The position numbers were made by a program, and so were the translations under genes. Positions 8,082 to 16,193 of a DNA stretch of 64,000 bases are shown here, piece after piece (positions within the stretch are counted from its first letter, which is position 1; each line of letters begins with the position of its first letter). The DNA lies in assembly GCA_029246545.1 (NCBI GenBank), contig JAQWMX010000018.1, positions 1-64,000 of the forward strand, read 5' to 3'. This stretch comes from Gammaproteobacteria bacterium (GTDB lineage Bacteria; Pseudomonadota; Gammaproteobacteria; Pseudomonadales; Pseudohongiellaceae). Under the pieces are notes generated by a model. The model saw only the letters and a program-made list of their open reading frames with translations, made no database searches and had not been told where the DNA came from.

Positions 8082-9383
8082 TTAGCGCTGCTCCGCGACC
8101 TGTTCCGAGGTGACTGCTCCGGCCTCATGTCCCCACGACGCGCGAATGAAACTTAGTAAAGCCGCCACCTGTTCATCGTCCAATTTATTTTCGAAAGGCT
8201 CCATACGTATCCATGCCCTCGACGCCCATTCGTCCGATGGAGAAGTATGTGGAGTTTGAGCTCCGTATAAGGTGATATTAATTAGCGATGTCGGATCCAC
8301 GTCTAGAACCACAGGACTGCCAATCAACGGAGGGCCTTGCTCTGGTGCTCCTTCTCCCGTCGGTAAATGGCAGCTGCCACAATGGATGTCGTACTGTATT
8401 GAGCCAGCGCGCAAGACATCGGCTGATGCTGGCTCTCCGCTGTCTAGAGAATTAGCCGGCAAGCTTTTCAGGTACACGGCCATCGCACGCACATCTTCTC
8501 TAGACAGATGTCGGGTGCTATTCACTACCACTTCGTTCATTGGTCCGAATACGCCGGCACGATGGCTAACGCCGAGTTTCAGATAATCCGCAATATCGTC
8601 GACAGACCACATCGCCAGACCACTATCCGCTGAGGTGAGGTTAGGCGCCGACCAAGCCGACAGCTTCCCCTCGATGCGGGCCATGTATGTTCCACCAGTC
8701 ATTGCAAGATCATTGTCATTTGCGCCCAGGAAATTCCGCGGTGTGTGGCACATGCTGCAGTGACCCAAGCCTTCAACCAAATAGGCGCCGCGATTCCACT
8801 CTGCCGATTGCTCCGGCTGCGGTTCAAAGGGATTATCGTCGTGGTACATCCATTTCCAAAGACCCAAGGCCCAACGTTGGCTATACGGAAAGCCAAGATC
8901 ATTCTCAGGCGGCGTGTACGATACGGGTGCGATGGTCTTGAGGTAGGCGTAAATTGCCGCAATATCCTCGTCACTGACTTTCGCAAACGCGGTATAGGGG
9001 AAAACAGGATATAGGTTCGTACCATCAGGTGCTTCGCCGTGCCTCATCGCGTTGGTAAAATCTTCAAGGCTCCACTGGCCAATGCCGGTCTCTGGATCGG
9101 AAGTAATATTTGTCGAATACACCGTTCCAAAAGGCGTTTCAAACTCAAGCCCACCTGCAAAAGGGCTATCGTCGCCATTCGTATGGCAGCTCATACAGTT
9201 GCCCGCCGCAACCAGATACTCACCTTTTTCTTCCACCTCAGACAGGTTAGCCGCATCGGCGGGGCTCGATAAGCTCACCATGACGGCAGCAATACCCGCT
9301 GTCACCACCATGCTATAGAATTTACTAAATCTGTATGCCTTAGGGAGCCGGCTCGGCCCGCCGGGTCTGAGTTGAAACGTCAT
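8082..9383 (-). CDS. Tri-haem membrane-associated cytochrome c
   Basis: The mature protein has three c-type haem motifs: CMSCH (about residues 63-67), CSMCH (209-213) and CGSCH (335-339). This is the architecture of the cytochrome subunit of membrane gluconate, sorbosone or alcohol dehydrogenases of the AdhB type. Typical family stretches include TPFGTVYSTNITSDPETGIG, GAYLVEGLGHCSMCHTPRN and LTSADSGLAMWSVDDIADYL. The frame opens upstream at a GTG (9449), but the ATG at 9381-9383 gives the sensible leader, with a hydrophobic stretch (YSMVVTAGIAAVMVSL) before PADAAN. No dehydrogenase flavin or quinoprotein subunit is adjacent; instead a HiPIP gene precedes it and DUF1592/DUF1552 genes follow, so it may accept electrons from these. 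Confidence 0.88.
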   Translation of the reverse strand: MTFQLRPGGPSRLPKAYRFSKFYSMVVTAGIAAVMVSLSSPADAANLSEVEEKGEYLVAAGNCMSCHTNGDDSPFAGGLEFETPFGTVYSTNITSDPETGIGQWSLEDFTNAMRHGEAPDGTNLYPVFPYTAFAKVSDEDIAAIYAYLKTIAPVSYTPPENDLGFPYSQRWALGLWKWMYHDDNPFEPQPEQSAEWNRGAYLVEGLGHCSMCHTPRNFLGANDNDLAMTGGTYMARIEGKLSAWSAPNLTSADSGLAMWSVDDIADYLKLGVSHRAGVFGPMNEVVVNSTRHLSREDVRAMAVYLKSLPANSLDSGEPASADVLRAGSIQYDIHCGSCHLPTGEGAPEQGPPLIGSPVVLDVDPTSLINITLYGAQTPHTSPSDEWASRAWIRMEPFENKLDDEQVAALLSFIRASWGHEAGAVTSEQVAEQR

Positions 9384-9495
9384 TATTTCACTTCGATTTT
9401 CTTGACAGGTTGTTATCCACAATAAATTACGTTCTCGGAGCCAAAGCACCGAAATCTATATTCCCGGGTGATACTAGGACAGGCTGATGTAGACC

Positions 9496-9831
9496 TTAAG
9501 CATCAACACTCCACGAGTCGCAATAGCCGCCCGGATTTACCGGCTTTCTGGCGAATATTTCGCACGATCCGCATCCACCGTCTTGCGCTGGAGCATTGAA
9601 GAAAGCGCAGCTAGCGCACACTTTGGAAGAGCCATGCGGCGAAATTTCCGTATACTTTAATGTACGGCGAACACTTTCTTCCGCTGAAGTCATCATATTC
9701 AGGTCGGCACAGACCATTGCGCTGCTGCTCCCGTCGTTGCCACATGCGGCCAGCCCGAAAAAAACACTCCCTCCAAACGGTATCTGGAGGCCGCGCTTGA
9801 GAATGGTGCGGCGAGAAATTCTCTTATCCAT
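9496..9831 (-). CDS. High-potential iron-sulfur protein, Tat-exported
   Basis: This small 111-residue protein has the HiPIP cysteine spacing at C72-x2-C75, C90 and C104 in KVCASCAFFNAPAQDGGC followed by GSCEIFARKPVNPGGYCDSW. It would bind one 4Fe-4S cluster working between +2 and +3 and shuttle electrons in the periplasm. The leader contains SRRTILKRG, a Tat motif, as expected for a protein folded around its cluster in the cytoplasm. The leader ends LAAC (residues 27-30), which looks like a lipobox, so it may be a Tat lipoprotein tethered to the membrane. AGGAG lies five bases before the ATG. It is the first gene of the co-directional redox cassette. Confidence 0.92.
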   Translation of the reverse strand: MDKRISRRTILKRGLQIPFGGSVFFGLAACGNDGSSSAMVCADLNMMTSAEESVRRTLKYTEISPHGSSKVCASCAFFNAPAQDGGCGSCEIFARKPVNPGGYCDSWSVDA

Positions 9832-9841
9832 ATTGACTCCT

Positions 9842-9903
9842 AAGTATAAAGTATAGCGAAGTATAAAAGGTACAAAAGGTATAAAGTATGGGAAGTATAA
9901 AAG
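9842..9903. repeat. Short direct repeats (GTATAAA) upstream of the HiPIP gene
   Basis: Within about 60 bases the word GTATAAA occurs four times (roughly 9844, 9861, 9880 and 9895), mostly as AAGTATAAA, with related GTATAG and GTACAAAA between. The block lies immediately upstream of the HiPIP ribosome binding site. It may be slippage-derived sequence or a multi-site regulatory region. The remaining stretch to 10182 is AT-rich and shows no gene; a weak CCTGCAA/TTGCAGG hairpin lies near 10060-10082. Confidence 0.55.
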
Positions 9904-10182
9904 CCCTCTCCAAATAAGTCAGCAAAAATTCTGTATGTGAATCTTGCCTTTAATTTGCAAGAGATTGATTGCCTACCCTAACATTTCTCTAAACCTTTGC
10001 TTTTCCCCCTTCTACCTTCTTCTTTTTTAACCACTAGCTTTCACTGAACCAGCGCTCACCCTGCAAGCCATGATTTGCAGGTGAAGCAAGTCTTTAGTGG
10101 ATGTTAATAGGCTTTAAATATAGGGGTTTTATAGAGTTCATGCGGGCTAAAAGACTGTTGTGGACTTTGTAGTTTCTTAGAA

Positions 10183-10267
<85 letters not shown>

Positions 10268-10280
10268 ACACAGGCGGCGT

Positions 10281-10286
10281 AGTATA
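10281..10286 (-). promoter_or_regulatory. Probable -10 element of the tRNA-Leu promoter
   Basis: On the minus strand TATACT lies about 14 bases upstream of the mature tRNA 5' end and is followed by a GC-rich discriminator (ACGCCGCC), as expected for a stringently controlled stable-RNA promoter. The -35 is weak. Confidence 0.5.
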
Positions 10287-10374
10287 CCCGAACTTATTTC
10301 AGAATGCCTCACAAAAAATGTTAGTTATTTCATTTTTTTGACGGAGAAGTGTGGTGAGATTTTGCAGCTAAGTT

Positions 10375-12921
10375 TTACTCAGCTCTGAGTAATTGTAAGG
10401 GTTTTAGTTTTAGTACAGACATGGTTGCTACTAATGCAGTGACCACACTTAAAGCTGAAATAGCAAAAATACTAAAAAACGTAATGCCCCAGGACAAGTT
10501 CCAGATGCTATCGAAAATGAACCAGGAAATAGCATAGGAAATTAGTAAACTCATACTAACGCCAACCAAGGCTGCAAAAAAACCCAGAATGCCGAATTCA
10601 ATTTGAACCATAGTTCTCACATCCTTAAAGTTGGCGCCGAGTATTTTTAATAGATTGATTTCCCAGAAGCGAGTCTTTACCTCATAACGGGCAATAGAAA
10701 ATAGAACGACCAAGCCAGCAAAAATCGCCAAATATGCCATCACTTTAATGCCCCAACTTATTTGATTGGTGATATCAAGAATGCTGGCAACCAGTTGGCC
10801 AACATTGATTATCGAAATGTTAGGCAGGGTTTCGACTATTTCATTCTGTATGCTCAAATGCTGTTCTTCAGGTACATTACTGACTGCAGCAATAAATGTT
10901 TTCGGTGCAGGGTCGAGTACTCCGGGTTGAAAAGAAATAAAGAAATTAGGTTGAAATGAATTCCAGTCTACCGTGCGCAAATTCATTACTCTTCCGCTTA
11001 TCGGTACGCTTTGAACATCGAAACTAATAATGTCACCGACCTCTGCATTAATTCGTTCAGCAAAGTCTAGCTCCAAGGAAATTCCAGGCAGTTCATCTGA
11101 GCCAAAGACCCACGGGCCTTCCCAAACTTCGCCTGCCACAAGTTCTTCGGAAGTTTTCAGCGTATCTTGATAAGTCAGATTGACTGAGCGACGGCGTTGT
11201 CTTTGTTCATCAGGAGTTTCTTCAAAATCATCTATTTCACCAGCATTAATACTTTCCATCCGAGCCCGTACCTGTGGTGATACAAAGGCCAGTTCATGGC
11301 CATAGCTGTCTAGAATAGTCTCTAGGGGTTCCAGTTGATCAGGTTGTATATCAAACATAAAGAAATCTGGTACTGAAAAATCATCGGGTTGAGAAATTTC
11401 CTCTTGTAAGCCTTTTTCTATTTGTGGGATTAGATTAATTAGTAAGGAACCAAGTCCGATAGCCAGAAAACAGGAAATCGCGCCTAAACGATTGCGGCTT
11501 AAATTACGTAGCGCAAGTTTTTGGGTAACTGAAGAATGATTAGAAAATGAACCGCAAAATTTGAGTATATACCAGGCGACAATGCCGAGAGTAAAAATTG
11601 CCACAAGAAATGAGGTAATAAAAAGACTGCCTATTAGCATGGAACTGGATTGCCAGATGGCCAATAACCAGAACACAATTAGTATAGGTGCATAACTTGC
11701 TGCATGTCGTTGCCAATGTGGTAATGACTTGCTGGGTTGAATTTTTTCATGGAAAAGAGCGATTGGGTGCAGATCGTAAATTTTCGACAAGATAGGCAAG
11801 CAACAAATTACGCTACCAATAGTGCCCAGAAATAAAGCTAATATAAAAGAGCTCAGCTCCATCTGGTTTTCAAAACCCCGCGGTAAAAAATTTTCGAACA
11901 AACTAGGTAATACCGGCATAGTTAAATAACTAATGGCACTGGCAATACCTGCACTAATAGCACCAAGTAGCACAATTTGTATCAAGGTCATCAAATAGGC
12001 TTGTTTCGGAGTGCCCCCAAGACACATCAATATTGCCATATCCTTAAAGCGGCTGGTAAAGAATGAACGAAATAGATAAGCAGCTCCAACACCAGCCAGA
12101 AATAAAGCAATTAGAGCAATTAGTCCTAGATAGTCATTCATGTAGGCCAGAATGCGCCCTAGATCTTCACTGCGTTCTTGATGAGTTGTCATGCTGATGC
12201 GCCGGGTATCACCGAGAATATCTAATTCGGCCTGGCGAAATTCGTCTTCCCAGCTATCCATATTTACATCTTCAGTAAATTTGTAAAAGCGAGAATAATT
12301 GATGCGACTACCTAACTGGATTAGCCCAGTTGCTGCTACCTGATCTAGTCCCATATATATTGCCGGGAAATTAGACATCACAGAAATCGTACTGCTGGGG
12401 TCAATGTCGATAATGTCGCTAATGATGTATTCCTCAGCACCTATAGTGATAGCGTCACCTAGGTTTAAGCCCAGTGTTAGCATTAGGCTTTCTGCTACCC
12501 AGATAGAATTACTACTAAACAGTTGTTGGCGTAACTCATCAGTCAGAATGCCGCCTTCTCGCAGCACAAATTCACCGTATTGGGGGTAATTTCCATCAAT
12601 ACCAATGAGCTGACTCATGCGTGAGGCTTGATTGCCTGCCACCATGGAAAGAAAAGAAATCTGATCAGAAAACTCATAGTCGGCATTAAAAATATTATCA
12701 GCCAAATCAAACTCAAGGTCAGTTAGTGGGGCATTACCTGAAATTTGAGCATCAGCCGTAAGAATGGCTCTGGAATTATTATTCAAATGCGCATCAATTG
12801 AATTCTTAAAGGAATCCAGAGCAATAAACCCTATCAAGCCAATCGATAAGTTGATTATAAAGAAGAGACTAAAGCGGAAATTATTAGTAATTTCCTTGAG
12901 GGCGAGTTTTAACCAAAGCAT
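10375..12921 (-). CDS. ABC transporter permease, YbbP/FtsX family
   Basis: This 848-residue permease has the MacB/FtsX-type layout of the YbbP group. An N-terminal membrane helix (SLFFIINLSIGLIGFIAL) is followed by a periplasmic domain, a block of helices in the middle (GLIALIALFLAGVGAAYLF, ILIVFWLLAIWQSSS), a second periplasmic domain and C-terminal helices (MAYLAIFAGLVVLFSIARYE). Such proteins move lipids or lipid-like molecules out of the inner membrane rather than importing solutes. Its start overlaps the stop of the ATPase gene as TAATG. The TesA gene lies upstream on the same strand, the tesA-ybbA-ybbP association known from enterobacteria. Confidence 0.88.
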   Translation of the reverse strand: MLWLKLALKEITNNFRFSLFFIINLSIGLIGFIALDSFKNSIDAHLNNNSRAILTADAQISGNAPLTDLEFDLADNIFNADYEFSDQISFLSMVAGNQASRMSQLIGIDGNYPQYGEFVLREGGILTDELRQQLFSSNSIWVAESLMLTLGLNLGDAITIGAEEYIISDIIDIDPSSTISVMSNFPAIYMGLDQVAATGLIQLGSRINYSRFYKFTEDVNMDSWEDEFRQAELDILGDTRRISMTTHQERSEDLGRILAYMNDYLGLIALIALFLAGVGAAYLFRSFFTSRFKDMAILMCLGGTPKQAYLMTLIQIVLLGAISAGIASAISYLTMPVLPSLFENFLPRGFENQMELSSFILALFLGTIGSVICCLPILSKIYDLHPIALFHEKIQPSKSLPHWQRHAASYAPILIVFWLLAIWQSSSMLIGSLFITSFLVAIFTLGIVAWYILKFCGSFSNHSSVTQKLALRNLSRNRLGAISCFLAIGLGSLLINLIPQIEKGLQEEISQPDDFSVPDFFMFDIQPDQLEPLETILDSYGHELAFVSPQVRARMESINAGEIDDFEETPDEQRQRRRSVNLTYQDTLKTSEELVAGEVWEGPWVFGSDELPGISLELDFAERINAEVGDIISFDVQSVPISGRVMNLRTVDWNSFQPNFFISFQPGVLDPAPKTFIAAVSNVPEEQHLSIQNEIVETLPNISIINVGQLVASILDITNQISWGIKVMAYLAIFAGLVVLFSIARYEVKTRFWEINLLKILGANFKDVRTMVQIEFGILGFFAALVGVSMSLLISYAISWFIFDSIWNLSWGITFFSIFAISALSVVTALVATMSVLKLKPLQLLRAE

Positions 12922-13586
12922 TAGATAAATTTACCGTCTTGTAAACGAAGCTGGCGGCTGCAACGTAAAGCAAGTTGTTCATTATGGGTTACAAATAATA
13001 AGGTCATTTTTTGCTGATCCACTAACTCAAAAATCATGTCAGTAATATATTCACCCGTAGCATTATCTAGATTTCCAGTTGGTTCATCGGCCAATAAAAT
13101 ACTCGGTCTGACAACCATGGCACGAGCAATAGCGACGCGTTGGCATTCTCCTCCGCTTAATTGATAAGGAAAGTGATGGACACGATGACCTAAGCCTACC
13201 TGCTCTAAAGTCTCTTGAGCCTTAGCTATGGAGTCCTTGTCTTTGAATAGGTCTAATGGCAAAGATACATTTTCTAAAGCAGTAAGGTGAGACATCAAAT
13301 GGAACTGCTGAAAAATTATGCCAATGTTTTGAGCCCGAAAAGTTGAGAGTTCTTCTTCACTCAAGCTATGCATGTTTTGTTCATTTAATGAGATTTCACC
13401 AGAGCTAGGACTATCCAAACCGGCTAATAAAGTGAGCAGTGTTGATTTACCACTGCCAGATTGGCCTAAAATGGCCACTGTTTCAGCTGCTTCCATCTGT
13501 ATATTTAAGTCTTTGAGAACTTGAATGGATTCGTTTCCAGTCGCGTTTTCAAAGTTTTTATTTAGATTACTTACTTCGAGAATCAT
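12921..13586 (-). CDS. ABC transporter ATP-binding protein, YbbA-like
   Basis: All nucleotide-binding motifs are present: Walker A GQSGSGKST near residue 42, Q-loop FQQFHLMSH, signature LSGGECQ, Walker B ILLADEPTG and the switch histidine in FVTHNEQ. The 221-residue length and the LolD/MacB-type EPTGNLD stretch fit the YbbA subgroup. It is translationally coupled to the permease gene (TAATG overlap) and starts eight bases after the tesA stop, so tesA-ybbA-ybbP form one operon here, whereas in E. coli tesA is divergent. Confidence 0.9.
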   Translation of the reverse strand: MILEVSNLNKNFENATGNESIQVLKDLNIQMEAAETVAILGQSGSGKSTLLTLLAGLDSPSSGEISLNEQNMHSLSEEELSTFRAQNIGIIFQQFHLMSHLTALENVSLPLDLFKDKDSIAKAQETLEQVGLGHRVHHFPYQLSGGECQRVAIARAMVVRPSILLADEPTGNLDNATGEYITDMIFELVDQQKMTLLFVTHNEQLALRCSRQLRLQDGKFI

Positions 13587-13594
13587 GAACTTCC

Positions 13595-14206
13595 TTAAGG
13601 AATGAGAGGTAATAAAAATTGATAAACATGTTCGGCAACTATACGGCTGCCTTCAATATTCGGGTGTATGCCATCTGCCTGGTTCAGCTCAGCGATACCA
13701 GCTACATCCTGTAATAGAAAAGGCATGAAGTCTAGTTCAAATTCTTCAGCTAAGTCTGGGAAAACCTGAGCAAATGAAGAGCTGTATTCTTGTCCCATAT
13801 TTGGCGGGGTAAGCATACCTGTCAGAGCCACTTTAACACCATTAGATTGCGCAAATTCTATGGTCGCTGATAAATTGGCTTTCATATTTTCGACGTTTAG
13901 ACCGCGTAACCCGTCGTTTGCGCCCATTGACAGTATTACTAGATCTGGCTGAGAACGGATGTACCATTGCATGCGTTCTAAAGCGCTAGCTGAGGTGGAA
14001 CCGCTAATGCCAGCATTTATAATTGAGATGTTGTTGTGGCCCTCAGATTTTAAACGCTGATTAATTAGATTAGGGTATGCCTGTTCGGCTTCCAGGCCAA
14101 GACCTTCGGTCAGTGAATCCCCCAAAAAGAGCACGGTGAAATTTTCCTGAGCCTGAACTACGGGGGCAGCTAATAAGAGTAGGTATATGATTACTTTTTT
14201 AAACAT
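13595..14206 (-). CDS. tesA: Periplasmic SGNH esterase/thioesterase, TesA-like
   Basis: After a signal peptide (MFKKVIIYLLLLAAPVVQAQ) the SGNH blocks follow in order: GDSLTEG with the nucleophile serine, the glycine of INAGISGST, GANDGLRG with the oxyanion asparagine, and DGIHPN with the catalytic Asp and His. The 203-residue length is that of E. coli TesA, a periplasmic lysophospholipase, arylesterase and acyl-CoA thioesterase. The natural substrate is probably a lysophospholipid or ester; its operon with a lipid-type ABC exporter supports a role in envelope lipid turnover. Confidence 0.9.
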   Translation of the reverse strand: MFKKVIIYLLLLAAPVVQAQENFTVLFLGDSLTEGLGLEAEQAYPNLINQRLKSEGHNNISIINAGISGSTSASALERMQWYIRSQPDLVILSMGANDGLRGLNVENMKANLSATIEFAQSNGVKVALTGMLTPPNMGQEYSSSFAQVFPDLAEEFELDFMPFLLQDVAGIAELNQADGIHPNIEGSRIVAEHVYQFLLPLIP

Positions 14207-14410
14207 CGGTGCATCTTATATTAATCGGTTCGATTTTATAGCTTTTAATCGTGCAAAAAATGTCGAAGGGTTAGCTGTAAGTTTTGAATCTTAATTTTAA
14301 ATTAACCTTCTGGTTTTATAATTCTTAATAATCAAAGCTTTTGCTTAATTGTGACCTAGATTGTTCATCTTCTTTTTTCTTACACAGTTCTAATTTAGAA
14401 TATGATTATA

Positions 14411-14439
14411 TTGACTATTATAAAATATACTAGTATAAA
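14411..14439 (+). promoter_or_regulatory. Sigma-70 promoter of the padR-RND operon
   Basis: TTGACT (14411-14416), a 17-base spacer and TATAAA (14434-14439) match the consensus closely, with the start codon of the PadR gene about 40 bases downstream. The -10 is overlapped by a palindrome, see the next entry. Two direct copies of AATTAATCC follow. Confidence 0.65.
14426..14437. promoter_or_regulatory. Candidate PadR operator over the -10 box
   Basis: TATACTAGTATA is a perfect 12-base palindrome covering the end of the spacer and the first bases of the -10 hexamer. PadR-family regulators bind short palindromes in their own promoters, so this is the natural candidate for autorepression. This is inferred from position and symmetry only. 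Confidence 0.4.
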
Positions 14440-14477
14440 TTAATCCAATTAATCCAATTGTATTGAATTTACGTAAA

Positions 14478-15035
14478 ATGAATATTAAAACTCTTTGTCT
14501 AGCAGTTCTGAGCCTTGGTAAGGCCTCTGGTTATGATATTGGCAAAAGGCTAGAAGAGCCTTTCGGTCATTTCGTAGATGTGGCTCGTAGTGGTGTTTAT
14601 CCAGTACTTAAAATTTTGGAAGAAGAAGGGTTGGTTCAATTTGAGAATATAGAGCAAACGGCACTTCCTAATAAGAAAATTTATGAATTAACATGTAAAG
14701 GAAGAGGCTTTTTGAAAGCAGAGCTGGAGGTACTTCCACCAACTCATAAGATTCGTTCGCAGTTTATGTTGCTGGTATTTTTCGCCGAAATGCTTTCTCA
14801 AAAACGACTAGAAACAATTTTTAAAGAAAGAATTGAAGAAATGGAATGCTTTTTGCAAGAAGAGCCTTATTGGCAAAAAATGGTTGAAGGTAATAAAGGT
14901 CAGGAGTTCTTACTTGAGTATGTGCAAGCCAAAGCAATATTTGAAAAAGAATTCCTAGAGAAAAACTCAGGAAAATTAATGGATAGTTTAAGTACAGAAG
15001 TAATGGAGCAGGAATTTGAGAATAGTTATGAATAA
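14478..15035 (+). CDS. PadR family transcriptional regulator
   Basis: The N-terminal winged helix is recognisable: CLAVLSLGKASGYDIGKRLE, then SGVYPVLKILEEEGLVQF, the typical PadR sequence around the recognition helix and wing, and a C-terminal Vir-type helical region used for dimerisation (about residues 85-185). The frame is open from a TTG five codons earlier, but the ATG at 14478 gives the usual MNIKTLCLAVL start. Its stop overlaps the start of the membrane-fusion gene by eight bases. It most likely represses the efflux operon it heads and is released by a toxic ligand. Confidence 0.88.
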   Translation: MNIKTLCLAVLSLGKASGYDIGKRLEEPFGHFVDVARSGVYPVLKILEEEGLVQFENIEQTALPNKKIYELTCKGRGFLKAELEVLPPTHKIRSQFMLLVFFAEMLSQKRLETIFKERIEEMECFLQEEPYWQKMVEGNKGQEFLLEYVQAKAIFEKEFLEKNSGKLMDSLSTEVMEQEFENSYE

Positions 15036-16155
15036 GTCAGTTGGAATAGCAGTCACAACTTGTGTTGCACTAGTGCTGTGGATGGCATCAGGCCTGGTTT
15101 TGCGAAATGATGCAGAGGGGCTTGAAGGCTCTGATGAAGCGCTCGACAGTTCTCAAATCCTTGATAACCGTGTGCTTGTTGAAGTTACTGACATGCAAGC
15201 TCAAGAAGTAACCAGCTATATCATCACTAATGGCAGTGCGATTCCTGATCGTGAAGTTTTGTTAAGAGCAGAAACAACTGGTCAAATTGACCAGATTTTG
15301 GTTGAAGAAGGCGCGTTTGTGGATGAAGGCAGCGTCATTATGCAAATCAAAATGGATGATCGTGCGATTCGTCAAGAACAAGCAAATATTAATTTACAGG
15401 AAAAGCAGCGCTTGTATGAAGCGCAAGCTAATCTTCATGAGCGTGGGTTCGTATCGAGTACTGAGCTAGACAATGCACTTACGCAATTTAAATTAACAGA
15501 GGTTGATCTTGAGCGTATCAAACTTGAAATTGAAAAGACTTTTATAAGGGCTCCTTTTAGCGGCTATATCGAAGAAAACATTGTGGATTTAGGTGAGTAT
15601 GTTGGCATAGGCAATGAATTAACTCGCATTGTTGATAATGATCCTTTAGTAGTAAATGCTTACGTATCACAAAACGATGTTGAGTTTCTGGGTTTGGGTA
15701 TTGAAGCCAAGGTTGAGATGGTTAATGGGCGTCAAACTACAGGACAGGTTCGCTTTATCTCACCACGCGCAGATGAGAATACTCGCACATTTCGAGTTGA
15801 GATTGCTGTGCCAAATACTGAAGGCTTAAGAGCAGGCAGTAGTGTAGTTGCTAGAATCCCTCGCCAACAAGTAAAAGCTCACTACTTATCTGCTGGTTTG
15901 TTAACGCTTAATGAAGATGGCGAGATAGGTGTTAAAACCGTCAGCCTTGAAGGCTTAGTTGAATTTTATCCAGCAACTATTGAGATGTCTGATGCTAATG
16001 GTATGTGGATTAGTGGTTTACCAGAATTTGCTAGCATCATAACCGTCGGGCAGGGTTTCGCCGCCATTGGTGAAGCTGTCAGAATTACAGTGGCAGATAG
16101 TGTCACAGAATGGGATGCAGATGTACCTAAGCCTTTATATTCTGAACTTAAGTAG
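15028..16155 (+). CDS. RND efflux periplasmic adaptor (membrane fusion protein)
   Basis: An N-terminal signal/anchor (VGIAVTTCVALVLWMASGLV) is followed by a biotinyl-lipoyl hybrid (VLLRAETTGQIDQILVEEGA, split around an alpha-hairpin of about 50 residues), the second lipoyl half ending TFIRAPFSGYIEENIVDLGE, a beta-barrel domain and a membrane-proximal domain. This is the HlyD/AcrA family adaptor that links the inner-membrane pump to an outer-membrane channel. The ATG at 15028 lies inside the padR 3' end. No outer-membrane channel gene follows the pump gene, so a TolC-like protein encoded elsewhere must be shared. Confidence 0.9.
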   Translation: MNKSVGIAVTTCVALVLWMASGLVLRNDAEGLEGSDEALDSSQILDNRVLVEVTDMQAQEVTSYIITNGSAIPDREVLLRAETTGQIDQILVEEGAFVDEGSVIMQIKMDDRAIRQEQANINLQEKQRLYEAQANLHERGFVSSTELDNALTQFKLTEVDLERIKLEIEKTFIRAPFSGYIEENIVDLGEYVGIGNELTRIVDNDPLVVNAYVSQNDVEFLGLGIEAKVEMVNGRQTTGQVRFISPRADENTRTFRVEIAVPNTEGLRAGSSVVARIPRQQVKAHYLSAGLLTLNEDGEIGVKTVSLEGLVEFYPATIEMSDANGMWISGLPEFASIITVGQGFAAIGEAVRITVADSVTEWDADVPKPLYSELK

Positions 16156-16193
16156 GTTTGAAGCCTAAAGGTTTGTTGAGGAAATAATCTGAT

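Noticed and set aside
9842-9903. CRISPR-like reading of the GTATAAA repeats
   Set aside because: Units are too short and irregular, spacers are a few bases, and no cas gene is present in the window.
10060-10090. Hairpin CCTGCAA/TTGCAGG as a terminator
   Set aside because: The stem is short and not followed by a T-run on either strand.
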